This document shows positions 1 through 8,190 of a stretch of 33,198 nucleotides of DNA, in pieces. The notes under the pieces were generated by a model that saw only the letters and a program-made list of their open reading frames with translations, did no database searches and had not been told where the DNA came from. Source of the stretch: Galdieria sulphuraria (lineage: Eukaryota; Rhodophyta; Bangiophyceae; Galdieriales; Galdieriaceae); the NCBI RefSeq assembly GCF_000341285.1, contig NW_005178411.1, positions 14,052-47,249 on the forward strand, written 5' to 3'. Made by a program: the position numbers and the translations under genes. How positions within the stretch are numbered: position 1 is the first letter of the stretch; each line of letters opens with the position of its first letter.

Positions 1-424
1 CTCTATCACTAACCCAATAGAGTTGACTCCTCTTTGTGGAGAGTGAGGTATTTTACCTGGCAAACAAAAAACTTCTCCTTCACGGATGGAAACATCATAG
101 AACTCTCCATCCTGTACTACTTTTAGAACAATATCACCTAAGATGAAATTATACTTTTGAATATATATTATAGAATCTATTAAGAGACCTTTGAGTTGAT
201 AAAAGAATTCTTCTCCATCTTGAATATGATAGTCCGACCGAAAGTTGGGTCCACATACAATTAATACCTATTGAATGAATCTCGGGAATGAACTACAAGA
301 GAAGAGGTCTAAATACCTTGAAATCACCATAATACAATAACCTATTTCCTAAAGGTGGCCTTAACAACTCTTTATTTTCTTCAATCCAAAGCTGTAAGTT
401 GAAAGCTGCTAAATAACTGTTCAT
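1..424 (-). CDS. HAAO: 3-hydroxyanthranilate 3,4-dioxygenase, N-terminal part (cut by window edge)
   Basis: This is a cupin-fold, Fe(II)-dependent ring-opening dioxygenase. It converts 3-hydroxyanthranilate to aminocarboxymuconate semialdehyde, the precursor of quinolinate in NAD synthesis from tryptophan. Exons are 424-317 and 267-1, separated by a 49-nt GT..AG intron (316-268) in phase 0. After splicing the protein starts [17 protein letters not shown]. It continues with the family signatures [20 protein letters not shown] and [19 protein letters not shown]. The expected iron ligands are visible: His of DYHI, Glu of GEE and His of PHSP. About 125 residues are seen; the C-terminal part lies outside the window. 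The gene is divergent from KYNU, the preceding step of the same pathway. The start is the first ATG giving the normal family N-terminus. Function is assigned from strong motif identity remembered from animal HAAO. Confidence 0.93.
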
Positions 425-747
425 GGAAGAAATGGCTCAAATGGGCTCTGCCGGAATTTCTCTCCGAAAAGGGAAAAACAACTGTTAAATGTTGTATAGA
501 GAAAGAGAAGAATCCAATATCTTGCTATTATCATGAAGACCTGATTCTCCAAATATCGTTGTTGAGGAGAGGAAATCTCTTTTTGTCTCTTTCTAGATAG
601 CTTTTTAGCGATGATATTCAAGACCTTGAAAAACTACTCATTCTATTAATAAAAGAAATGGAGTATTGCATTGGCTTTTCATCGTAGTTGAAATTCATTT
701 GACCATTTTTCCAAGTCTCCTCCTCCTCCTCCTCCTCCTTTGAAGTC
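425..747. promoter_or_regulatory. Shared divergent promoter region of HAAO and KYNU
   Basis: This 323-bp stretch between the two divergent start codons must hold both 5' UTRs and promoters. I see no further gene in it: open frames across it are short and match nothing. It carries a CT-rich stretch on the plus strand, ending in the TCC repeat next to KYNU. No convincing TATA box was found. The head-to-head layout of two consecutive pathway enzymes suggests co-regulation, which is an inference. Confidence 0.5.
718..738 (+). repeat. (TCC)7 microsatellite
   Basis: Seven perfect TCC units lie 9 bp before the KYNU start codon, so they are in its 5' UTR or core promoter. On the plus strand this is a pyrimidine tract. 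A length-variable repeat this close to the start could affect transcription or translation, but nothing in the sequence proves it. Confidence 0.9.
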
Positions 748-2121
748 ATGCAAACGGCAAATAGTTTATCGATGTTGTTTCTGACTCTTGCTGAAAGTCT
801 CCACTGCTCTGTCGATGACGTTTTGCTTGCCTCGAAACTTGACGAACAAGATGAATTGTCGTCATTTCGGGAAGCGTTCCATATACCTTGTTTAGGAGAA
901 GCAGAATCCACGTCGACAATGGAAAAGCAAAAAACGAAAATATATTTGTGTAGTAACTCTCTTGGCCTTCAACCCAAACATACGGAAAGTAAACTACTCA
1001 ACCACCTAAAAACTTGGAAGAATCAAGCTGTTGGAGGCCATTTTTTCGGTACCGAGCCTTGGGCTTCTATCGAAGACATCCCCATTCCTTATTTGGCTAA
1101 AGTAGTTGGTGGTCTGCCTTCAGAAGTTACCTGTATGAACTCGCTTACTGTGAATCTTCACCTGTTTCTTTTAGCTTTTTATCGTCCTACAGCAAAGAGA
1201 CACAAGATTCTCATCGAAGCGTCAGCCTTCCCTTCAGACGATTACGCAGTGCAGTCACAAATACTGTTACACGGATACTCTCCAGAAGAAAGCATCATTC
1301 GTGTAGCACCGAAGGAAGATGGATTTACTTTTTCAGAAAGTGATGTTTTGGATGAAATCTATAATAACAACGAAACACTTTGTTTGGTTTTGTTGCCGGG
1401 AGTGCATTATCTTTCAGGTCAAGTGTTTCCGATGGAAAAAATTGCAAGAACTTGTCAAGAATTAGATATCTTTGTTGGATTCGATCTTGCTCATGCTGTT
1501 GGAAATGTTCCTCTACACTTGCATGATTGGGGCGTTGACTTTGCTTGTTGGTGTTCTTACAAATATCTTTGTGGTGGTCCTGGTAGTATTGGAGGTGCAT
1601 TTTTACATCATCGTCATGCGAATAAGGGTATCCAAGAGCTTCCTCGTTTGGTTGGTTGGTGGGCCAATCGTAGGGAAACACGTTTCCAGATGAAATCTAG
1701 TTTGGATTGCACACCGGGAGTTTATGGTTTTCAAGTATCCAATCCCTCAGTGTTTTCCATTGTTCCAGTTATTGCTTCTCTGGAAGTATTCGACCGTACT
1801 TCAATGTCGCAAATCAGAGAAAAATCTATCCAGTTGACAGGTTATTTGGCGTTTTTGATAGAGAGGGAGATGCCCGGTTATATAGATATCATTACTCCAC
1901 GCGAACCTACTCAACGTGCTTGCCAACTTTCGTTGCGTTTGAAGCAGCATAACTTGAAGCAGGTTCATGAATCTTTGAGTTGTCGAGGAGTAGTATGTGA
2001 TACACGTGAACCAGATGTTCTGCGTGTAGCTCCTTTTCCATTGTACAATACATACAGAGAAATTTTGGAGTTTGTTCAAATTTTGTCTTCTATTTTGTGG
2101 TCGACTCAACCTCCCTCATGA
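748..2121 (+). CDS. KYNU: Kynureninase
   Basis: This PLP-dependent hydrolase (EC 3.7.1.3) cleaves kynurenine or 3-hydroxykynurenine to (3-hydroxy)anthranilate plus alanine. The 457-residue intronless frame is of the usual length and collinear with animal kynureninase. SNSLGLQPK is at about 69-77, MNSLTVNLHL at about 130-139, and EASAFPSDDYAVQSQ at about 157-171. GFDLAHAVGN (about 244-253) carries the PLP-contacting Asp and His. WCSYKYLCGGPG follows, with the Schiff-base lysine near K272. The more usual form of that loop is SYKYLN; here Cys replaces Asn. The N-terminus TLAESLHCSVDDVLLASKLD aligns with the family, so the first ATG is accepted. No targeting peptide is obvious, so a cytosolic location is likely. 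The 3' end is close to POLA2 on the same strand. Confidence 0.96.
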   Translation: MQTANSLSMLFLTLAESLHCSVDDVLLASKLDEQDELSSFREAFHIPCLGEAESTSTMEKQKTKIYLCSNSLGLQPKHTESKLLNHLKTWKNQAVGGHFFGTEPWASIEDIPIPYLAKVVGGLPSEVTCMNSLTVNLHLFLLAFYRPTAKRHKILIEASAFPSDDYAVQSQILLHGYSPEESIIRVAPKEDGFTFSESDVLDEIYNNNETLCLVLLPGVHYLSGQVFPMEKIARTCQELDIFVGFDLAHAVGNVPLHLHDWGVDFACWCSYKYLCGGPGSIGGAFLHHRHANKGIQELPRLVGWWANRRETRFQMKSSLDCTPGVYGFQVSNPSVFSIVPVIASLEVFDRTSMSQIREKSIQLTGYLAFLIEREMPGYIDIITPREPTQRACQLSLRLKQHNLKQVHESLSCRGVVCDTREPDVLRVAPFPLYNTYREILEFVQILSSILWSTQPPS

Positions 2122-2282
2122 TAGATGAGCTTACAGATGGCTCACTTGTTTTACCCAAAAGTGAATTTTTATGTTATTTTGATATATTATGAAGAGTAAT
2201 AAATGTTGTTGAAGTTGAATGCCCAGAATAGATAAACAACTTGTGAAGGAAGCTAGAAAAGCCATTCCATTCAAAGAGGGAA

Positions 2283-2291
2283 ATTGGCGCC
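2283..2291 (+). promoter_or_regulatory. E2F-like site upstream of POLA2
   Basis: The motif ATTGGCGCC lies 23 bp before the preferred POLA2 start codon at 2315. It differs at one base from the E2F/DP consensus TTTSSCGC. E2F control of DNA polymerase alpha genes is well known in animals and plants. If the site is real, the ATG at 2219 upstream of it is unlikely to be the start. Confidence 0.4.
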
Positions 2292-2314
2292 ATCTTACAT
2301 TTTTTCTTTGTAAC

Positions 2315-4231
2315 ATGGACAAGTTGTTTGACTTTCAAAGAGCTGTGGAAGCGGCTCTTCGAAAAAGAGGATATGAAGACGTTTTACAGAATGAACAAAT
2401 ACTACAAGAAATTGTCAAAATATGTTCGAAACATCACATTACTGTTGAGAAGCTACTGTTAAAACACGATCTACTGTGGATGAATAATCTTCTACCCCAT
2501 GACGCACTTACTGTGGATATTCTCAACAGATTAGACGCAGAATTTCAACAAGAGAAGATAACAAATAGCTCTAAAGAAAACGAGTTTTGGGCAGCCAATT
2601 TCCAAACCGGTTACTCTGCTCCGAGACAGCTTGTTTCTAGTCTCGACGATCTGTTTGACGTCAATTGGTCGAACAAGCCAGCGTCTTCTCAGCTCAACGG
2701 AAGTTTTCATGGTGATATTGTTTCAACAGAAGATTCTCCAAGTCTCCAACTTGATTCTCCACCATTCTCACCCGTTAGAGGGACAATAAAAAGACAACCA
2801 AAAGTTCCTCAAGTTACAACTGAGTGTGAACTTATTCTCGAAGGAGACTTGGATCCAACTGATTCTTTATCAGAGACGAGAAATACTGGAGAGGTTATAG
2901 ATGAATACGTTGGGAAAGATTACGAAAAAGCTTTAGACGGTTCTGTACGAAGAATGGAAGATGTCGAGTTGGTTTGCCAAACCGGGAGTAAATTCTTGAA
3001 TATTCGTGGTGAGATAGAAAACTCTACTCAGCTTTATGAACAACATGTTGAAGCGACTTGTAAAATGATGTTATCGAAAATACAAGGGTCTTCGCAGGAA
3101 TCCATAAACTGGCCAACATCATGGGACTATCTTCCTAATGTAGATCAAAAGCATCTATTAGCCGGATATATTAGAAGAATAGATAAAGGCCCAAAAGGGA
3201 TTCAAGTGATTGTAGACAGTACACAATCTCATCTATTTTCTGTTGACGTATCTTGTATTCACTCATGTTCCCTTTTTCCTGGTGCAATAGTTTTGTTTGA
3301 AGGTACGAAGCTTCAGGATGGTTCTTTTCAAGCTGAACGAGTCTATCATACATCTCATTTGCATGCTGCCGACAAAAAGACTGAACACTATGAAGTGAAA
3401 CATTCGATAAACGCTATAACGAGGGAAATGCAAATACTCGTAGCATCTGGACCGTACACTATTTCAACCAACCTTCGATATGACCCACTAAAGAGACTAC
3501 TGAATAAAGTGGAGACGAAAAAACCGGATTTGGTCATATTGGTTGGTCCCTTTTTGGACGAGAATCATCGAGTTGTAGAAAATGGTCCGACAGAAGTGTC
3601 ATATGAAGATATTATGGCAAAGAGAGTCGGAACATTATTGGAAAGATGCTTTTCAAGAATTTCAACCAAGTGTATCATGATTCCACATGTACAGGATGTA
3701 TTTCATCATTTCACATATCCTCAAAAGGCATATGACTCATCAGTATTCTTTCCTTTGAAGAAACCAGACAACATTTTCTTCCTCAACAATCCTGCTGCTT
3801 TCCGTTTTGGACATGTCTACATTTCAACCACGTCTATACCAGTATTGGATGACTTGAGTTCTTTATCTTATATCAAAACCGCCAATCAGAAAGGAAGAAT
3901 TACAGCTCTTTGTGAAACTTTGATTGATGAAGAAAGCTTTTATCCCATTTTCCCTCCACCGCCACAAAGACCTCTTGACTATAGTAATGTGCAACAACTG
4001 AAACTGGACTCTAGCAAAACAAGACTGTTGATTATAACTAGTTCCCTTAAGCCGTTTACCCAAAGACTGAAAAATGATATTCTTTGTGTGAATCCCGGAC
4101 GTCTAAGCAAAGGTGTAAATAACGGGAGCTTTGCTCTCATAAGTCATTGCTTCAGAGAGTTGTCAAGTGAAAAGGAGAAGGAGCAGGTTAGTTTTTCCAA
4201 CTCGACAACTGTAAAAATAGTTCGAAATTAG
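2315..4231 (+). CDS. POLA2: DNA polymerase alpha subunit B
   Basis: This is the non-catalytic B subunit of the polymerase alpha-primase complex, which starts each Okazaki fragment. Counting from the ATG at 2315 the protein has 638 residues. A helical N-terminal domain is followed by a Ser/Pro-rich linker (PPFSPVRGTIKRQP, about 149-162). An OB fold comes next (about 283-345, AGYIRR...FQAERVYH). The C-terminal calcineurin-like phosphoesterase fold is degenerate (from about 373; LVILVGPFLDENH about 406-418), as is usual for inactive B subunits. The C-terminal signature CVNPGRLSKG is present, and the last residues TTVKIVRN resemble the animal end AVQVVRI. An in-frame ATG at 2219 would add 32 residues. 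I prefer 2315 because MDKLFDFQRAVEAALRKRGYE resembles a family N-terminus and an E2F-like motif lies between the two ATGs. Confidence 0.93.
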   Translation: MDKLFDFQRAVEAALRKRGYEDVLQNEQILQEIVKICSKHHITVEKLLLKHDLLWMNNLLPHDALTVDILNRLDAEFQQEKITNSSKENEFWAANFQTGYSAPRQLVSSLDDLFDVNWSNKPASSQLNGSFHGDIVSTEDSPSLQLDSPPFSPVRGTIKRQPKVPQVTTECELILEGDLDPTDSLSETRNTGEVIDEYVGKDYEKALDGSVRRMEDVELVCQTGSKFLNIRGEIENSTQLYEQHVEATCKMMLSKIQGSSQESINWPTSWDYLPNVDQKHLLAGYIRRIDKGPKGIQVIVDSTQSHLFSVDVSCIHSCSLFPGAIVLFEGTKLQDGSFQAERVYHTSHLHAADKKTEHYEVKHSINAITREMQILVASGPYTISTNLRYDPLKRLLNKVETKKPDLVILVGPFLDENHRVVENGPTEVSYEDIMAKRVGTLLERCFSRISTKCIMIPHVQDVFHHFTYPQKAYDSSVFFPLKKPDNIFFLNNPAAFRFGHVYISTTSIPVLDDLSSLSYIKTANQKGRITALCETLIDEESFYPIFPPPPQRPLDYSNVQQLKLDSSKTRLLIITSSLKPFTQRLKNDILCVNPGRLSKGVNNGSFALISHCFRELSSEKEKEQVSFSNSTTVKIVRN

Positions 4232-4291
4232 GCGTATCTCAACAGTGCACCATTTCGTCGTTCTTGAAATATCACTTATATTCCACACAAA

Positions 4292-4297
4292 AATAAA
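4292..4297 (+). terminator. Candidate polyadenylation hexamer for POLA2
   Basis: AATAAA occurs 61 bp after the POLA2 stop. Its use as a poly(A) signal in this organism is an assumption. Confidence 0.35.
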
Positions 4298-4390
4298 GCA
4301 AAGGTTTTTTATCCGTTTAAGTTATGCTCATTTTATCATTCTCATATCGAAACGGATTATAATGAATGCTTACTTATGGGCTTACTACAG

Positions 4391-4396
4391 TTTATT
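4391..4396 (-). terminator. Candidate polyadenylation hexamer for NSA2
   Basis: On the minus strand AATAAA lies 14 bp after the NSA2 stop codon. Together with the plus-strand hexamer at 4292 it fits two convergent transcripts ending within the same 178-bp gap. Confidence 0.35.
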
Positions 4397-4409
4397 TTAT
4401 ATTCCTTCA

Positions 4410-5192
4410 TTACACCAATAATACTGCGTTTATACAACCGTCATTTTCAGGATTGTTCGTTACTTGAGCGTATTTGCCCCAGACTACTTTGCCAGTATTC
4501 GTTACCAAGCCGAACTCGCTAACATTCACTTCAATGATGGTTCCCTTGGTAATAACACCCAATGAGGAATAAAGTGAGGATTGCGGGTTCTTCTTCACAC
4601 CAATAATATCCAAACAGAAAGTTGCCTTGAGTTCGGGATGCGTCACGTGTGCTTTCTTGAAACGCAAACCCATTGGACGAATAAATCTTTCGTATTTTGG
4701 TGGCTTTCTTGTGAAGCCATCCCCAACAAAAGTTACCTTTGTCACCATTCGTTTCCATTGCTTCTTTTTCCTCTTTCCGGTGTAAATGACTTTAAATGTC
4801 TCCTCATCTGCGACTGGGCGAACTTTTGGAAGTGGAACTTCCCATTTTCCAGCCTTCTCCTTTCGTTTTTCCTTGATAGTGTTCGAAAGGACCTTTGCAC
4901 TAGAAGCTGCCTGTCGATCTAACAAATAAGGTGGAACAGACCCTTCAACTAAAGGTTGTTCCATCCTCCTATCTACCTTCTTCTGCGAAAGCGCTGCTAT
5001 CTTCTTTCGTTGCTGTACTTTATCTACAAAGTTTTGTTTATTCAACAACTTGGCCTTCATGCCACGAGTTCGCTTCACAATTTGGGACTTTTTATGCGGC
5101 TCCCTCGCTTCTTTCTTTCTAAGGCGTTCAAAATGGTCGAGTCTATGTCCATGTTCCTTTATGTGCTCTTCGATATAGTCTCCTTGTGGCAT
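4410..5192 (-). CDS. NSA2: Ribosome biogenesis protein NSA2
   Basis: NSA2 (TINP1) is a nucleolar factor for late 60S subunit maturation, needed for 27S pre-rRNA processing. The single-exon frame gives 260 residues, the same length as the human protein, and is nearly collinear with it. The N-terminal half is highly basic ([19 protein letters not shown], then Lys/Arg-rich). The almost invariant core contains [20 protein letters not shown] and [19 protein letters not shown]. The S8e-like C-terminal domain ends [20 protein letters not shown]. The start is the ATG giving the canonical MPQ beginning. The gene is convergent with POLA2, 178 bp apart. No anomaly was seen. Confidence 0.97.
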   Translation of the reverse strand: MPQGDYIEEHIKEHGHRLDHFERLRKKEAREPHKKSQIVKRTRGMKAKLLNKQNFVDKVQQRKKIAALSQKKVDRRMEQPLVEGSVPPYLLDRQAASSAKVLSNTIKEKRKEKAGKWEVPLPKVRPVADEETFKVIYTGKRKKKQWKRMVTKVTFVGDGFTRKPPKYERFIRPMGLRFKKAHVTHPELKATFCLDIIGVKKNPQSSLYSSLGVITKGTIIEVNVSEFGLVTNTGKVVWGKYAQVTNNPENDGCINAVLLV

Positions 5193-5464
5193 CGATGGTT
5201 GGTCTCTTCACGGCCGAAATCCAAATTCAGTCTTTACCCCCTTATCAAAGAATGTCTTGTTGCTCTTAAAAGTGTAGCATTTATGTCATCATTTTACCAT
5301 TTGGAAACTATATTTGGTCTTACATATATCGTGAGGAGATTCTAGCAGCATTATAATAAAGTATTGCGCGCAAATCTGAGATACAATGTTCTTCAGTTGT
5401 CCGGAAGGTAACAAGGTAGAGCTCAGAATATTGCAGGGATTTTGAACATTGTTGGAATTGTGAG

Positions 5465-6266
5465 ATGGATTTAACCGGTGCCTCAGCTGTTAGCCAACTT
5501 GCAAGCGCGTCTAGTCGTCTGTTTCTGGCTTCTGCACCTATTGAAAAGAGCAGTTCGAAAGCTCTTGGTTTACTATCTGCTTTACCTTCTCCTCTGGATG
5601 AAGTAGCTTTGTTTTCTTCGGCGGCAGGAGTCGTATTTGGCTTCCCCTATTTGACTCCGAAAGGTCCCGATCCAAGGAAAGATTCTTGGTATTGTTCTTT
5701 ACCAAATATTCCAACGAGTAGATTTTGATTTTGTTGTTAGGTACCAAAGCATAAAGAAGCCTGTGTGGCAACCACCAAACTGGTTGTTTCCGGCCGTATG
5801 GATTCCTCTTAAAGTGTTACAGAGTGCAAGCTTGGTAGGTTTCGGTATATTCACTTTGCTATTTTGCTTACTTTGGAAAAGTTCTTGCTCTGGAGGAAAG
5901 AAGGTGATTTCCCCATCGTTCCTAGCGCAGCGTTTGTCGTACATTTAAGTTTTGGAAACCTTTGGAACGTAAGTATACAGCAAGTTCTACAGTTCATGCT
6001 GTGACACGAGTTCTTCGTACAAGTATTTGTTTTTTGCACGTCGTAATATGTTTGCAAGTTTATTCGCTATGGGCGGTTTCTGGGTTTCCTTGGCTAGCAC
6101 TATCTTTGCTTTCCATAAAGTAGACTCTTATGCGGCACTTTTATTGGCGCCCACTCAAATTTGGGCCACTATAGCAGCAGCTCTCAATTTTCATACTTAT
6201 TGGCTCAATCGAAGACCGAAAGACAAGGATGAAAAAAACTCATATGATAGTAAAAAGGCAAAGTGA
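5465..6266 (+). CDS. TSPO: TspO/MBR family tryptophan-rich membrane protein
   Basis: TspO/PBR proteins are five-helix membrane proteins that bind porphyrins and sterol-like ligands. Placed exons are 5465-5688, 5741-5834, 5882-5968 and 6024-6266. The introns are 52, 47 and 55 nt with GT..AG ends. The product has 215 residues. The family hallmark SWYQSIKKPVWQPPNWLFPA is created across the first splice junction. Further matches are FLLWRKEGDFP, VVHLSFGNLWN, LFFARRN and the last helix LAPTQIWATIAAALNFHTY. The N-terminal extension of about 45 residues (Ser/Ala-rich, few acidic residues) before the first conserved helix could be an organelle-targeting region. The Lys-rich tail is hydrophilic. The reading frame changes at introns 2 and 3, so unspliced reading is broken; the splice solution restores the whole domain. 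The ligand cannot be told from sequence. Confidence 0.9.
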
Positions 6267-6324
6267 GGAGTTGCGTGTACACCACAACAGTTGTGATTGG
6301 CAAATAAATCGAGTGAAAAAGAAA

Positions 6325-6332
6325 TTTGGCGC
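6325..6332 (+). promoter_or_regulatory. E2F-consensus motif upstream of cystathionine gamma-synthase
   Basis: A perfect TTTGGCGC lies 33 bp before the start codon. The gene is metabolic rather than S-phase, so the motif may be chance or a more general promoter element in this genome; the same octamer recurs at 29716 before the Hsp110 gene. Confidence 0.25.
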
Positions 6333-6365
6333 AATTTTTCTTGAAGCCCTGCATTTTTCTTTCTA

Positions 6366-8030
6366 ATGATGGAAGAATTCTTCAAAGAGTTGCCTTCAGC
6401 TTTTGTTTCAACCCCTTTGACATGTTCTCGTGGTTGGACTAGAGGAATGCCTCCACCAACCACAACGAGTAAATTACTCTTTTCAACTTATAAAAACCAT
6501 ATCGAGACACGGTTGGGACTCCCAGCATCAACCAGACAGAGATTCGTAACAGGAACGTTCTCCAAAACCTTTTTTAGATCCCAAGTGTCGTCGAATACCT
6601 CTTTGAAAGCCTCTGCAGTTCCTGTTGAGGAAAATGCGTTATCCAAGGACGCGCGAACTCCGAGTTTTACCGAATCGGAAGATGCTACTGTGAGAGAATA
6701 TGTTTCGGCATTGGCAAACAACGGTGACCCACACGTACCTCAAATACATAATGATAGCCAAGTTTTGGACAGTGTTTTTGGAAAAAATAGTGGTAACTCT
6801 AGACGTGAGCTATTCTTGCAAGAATCTGGGAGCACAACCAAAGCAGTTCACGGTGGAGAACAAAAAAGGCAGGGGAAGAAAGCTAGAGCGATATTGGATG
6901 CAATAGCTATGCCAATTGTGCAAAGTTCTACTTTTACCTTTCGTTCTTCGAGTGATTGTATCGCATATAATCAAGGCCAATACGACTCTTTCGAATACGG
7001 TAGATATGGAAATCCCACGACGAGAGCTGCTGAAGAAAAGATAATGATGTTAGAGGAGGCAGAGGATGCCCTAGTATCTGCATCAGGTATGAATTCGGTA
7101 ACAACGATGTTGTTGGCACTATTATCGCCCAATGATTGTTTGGTGACTACCAGAGACTGTTATCGTAGAACTCGTCAATTTTTACAAACCGTACTGCCTA
7201 GAATGAATATACAAACGATTGTAGTGGATCCTGCAGACACAGCAAGTGTAGAAGCTGCTCTAAAAAGAGGAGCGAGGCTCTTCTTTTCAGAGATGCCGAC
7301 CAATCCTTTGATTCGGGTGATTGATGCGAAAAGTATTATTGAGCTTTGTCATAAATATGGGACTGTTTGTTGTATTGACTCTACTTTTGCTACTGCGTAT
7401 AATTTCAAGCCACTTTGCATGGGAGCTGATCTTGTTCTTCACTCTGGCACGAAGTATTTAGGAGGACATAATGATTTGATGTGCGGTGTCTTGGCTGGCA
7501 AGAAGGACTTGTTGGAAAGGATTCGTTCTTTGCATGGAATATTGGGTGGAGTAGTTGATCCTCATTCATCCTATTTGCTTTTAAGAGGAATGAAGACTTT
7601 GCCGTTGAGAATGCGCGCTCACAATGAGAATGCTGCTGCACTTGCTCAAGAATTAAGTCAACATCCCAAAATTGCCAAAGTTCATTACCCTTCATTAAGT
7701 AACCATCCCGATTATTCTGTAGCCAAAGCCCACTTTAAGAATGGGTTTGGAGGGGTATTATCTTTTGAGATTTGTGGGGACCCTTTTGGAATGGATACTT
7801 TTGCAGCGGGTATTCGTTTTGTCGATGCGTTAAGTATTCCTCATATTGGTCCATCACTTGGAGGTGTCGAGTCGTTGGTAGAACAAGTTTGTATCATGGG
7901 GTATTTTGATCAACCACAAAAAGTACGTAGGGAACTAGGAATAACCAATGGTCTTATTCGGTTTTCATGTGGCGTTGAAGATAAGACCGACTTGTTAAAT
8001 GATGTGCTTCAAGCATTAGAAGCCGTATAA
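6366..8030 (+). CDS. Cystathionine gamma-synthase, plant type, with N-terminal extension
   Basis: This PLP enzyme of the Cys/Met-metabolism family makes cystathionine from cysteine and an activated homoserine ester, the first committed step to methionine. The protein has 554 residues and the frame is intronless. The first 150 or so residues are Ser/Thr/Arg-rich and poorly conserved, as expected for a plastid transit peptide plus a plant-like regulatory region. Catalytic core: TKAVHGGEQ at about 158-166, YGRYGNPTTR at about 211-220 (PLP phosphate contact from the neighbouring subunit), DSTFATAYNF at about 338-347. LHSGTKYLGGHND at about 358-370 carries the PLP lysine K363. The C-terminal motifs SLGGVESLVEQ and LIRFSCGVED are closer to plant cystathionine gamma-synthase than to gamma-lyases, in my judgement. 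A methionine gamma-lyase is the main alternative. The start is the first of two adjacent ATGs. Confidence 0.88.
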   Translation: MMEEFFKELPSAFVSTPLTCSRGWTRGMPPPTTTSKLLFSTYKNHIETRLGLPASTRQRFVTGTFSKTFFRSQVSSNTSLKASAVPVEENALSKDARTPSFTESEDATVREYVSALANNGDPHVPQIHNDSQVLDSVFGKNSGNSRRELFLQESGSTTKAVHGGEQKRQGKKARAILDAIAMPIVQSSTFTFRSSSDCIAYNQGQYDSFEYGRYGNPTTRAAEEKIMMLEEAEDALVSASGMNSVTTMLLALLSPNDCLVTTRDCYRRTRQFLQTVLPRMNIQTIVVDPADTASVEAALKRGARLFFSEMPTNPLIRVIDAKSIIELCHKYGTVCCIDSTFATAYNFKPLCMGADLVLHSGTKYLGGHNDLMCGVLAGKKDLLERIRSLHGILGGVVDPHSSYLLLRGMKTLPLRMRAHNENAAALAQELSQHPKIAKVHYPSLSNHPDYSVAKAHFKNGFGGVLSFEICGDPFGMDTFAAGIRFVDALSIPHIGPSLGGVESLVEQVCIMGYFDQPQKVRRELGITNGLIRFSCGVEDKTDLLNDVLQALEAV

Positions 8031-8190
8031 AGATTATTCCATTTTGAGTGTTTTACAATTCATTTTTGATTAAAAAAAAGTGGTTCATCGATGCTTTTGA
8101 TTTCGGCGGGCTAGTGAAATTGGTGAAGCGGACTGACGACTGACTTGGATGTATCATCCAAGCTGTCCATAAGAAGGTCACAGAGAATAA

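Noticed and set aside
4187-4231. A GT..AG segment at the 3' end of POLA2 that could be removed to give a different C-terminus.
   Set aside because: The unspliced reading ends TTVKIVRN, which matches the known family end (AVQVVRI-like) better than the spliced alternative.
4581-5345. Hydrophobic-looking frames on the plus strand opposite NSA2 and its upstream flank.
   Set aside because: They are antisense shadows of the highly conserved NSA2 gene; the apparent hydrophobicity comes from reading Lys/Arg-rich codons backwards.
6325-6332. E2F control of cystathionine gamma-synthase.
   Set aside because: The octamer is perfect, but an 8-mer match before a metabolic gene is weak evidence; kept only as a low-confidence site.
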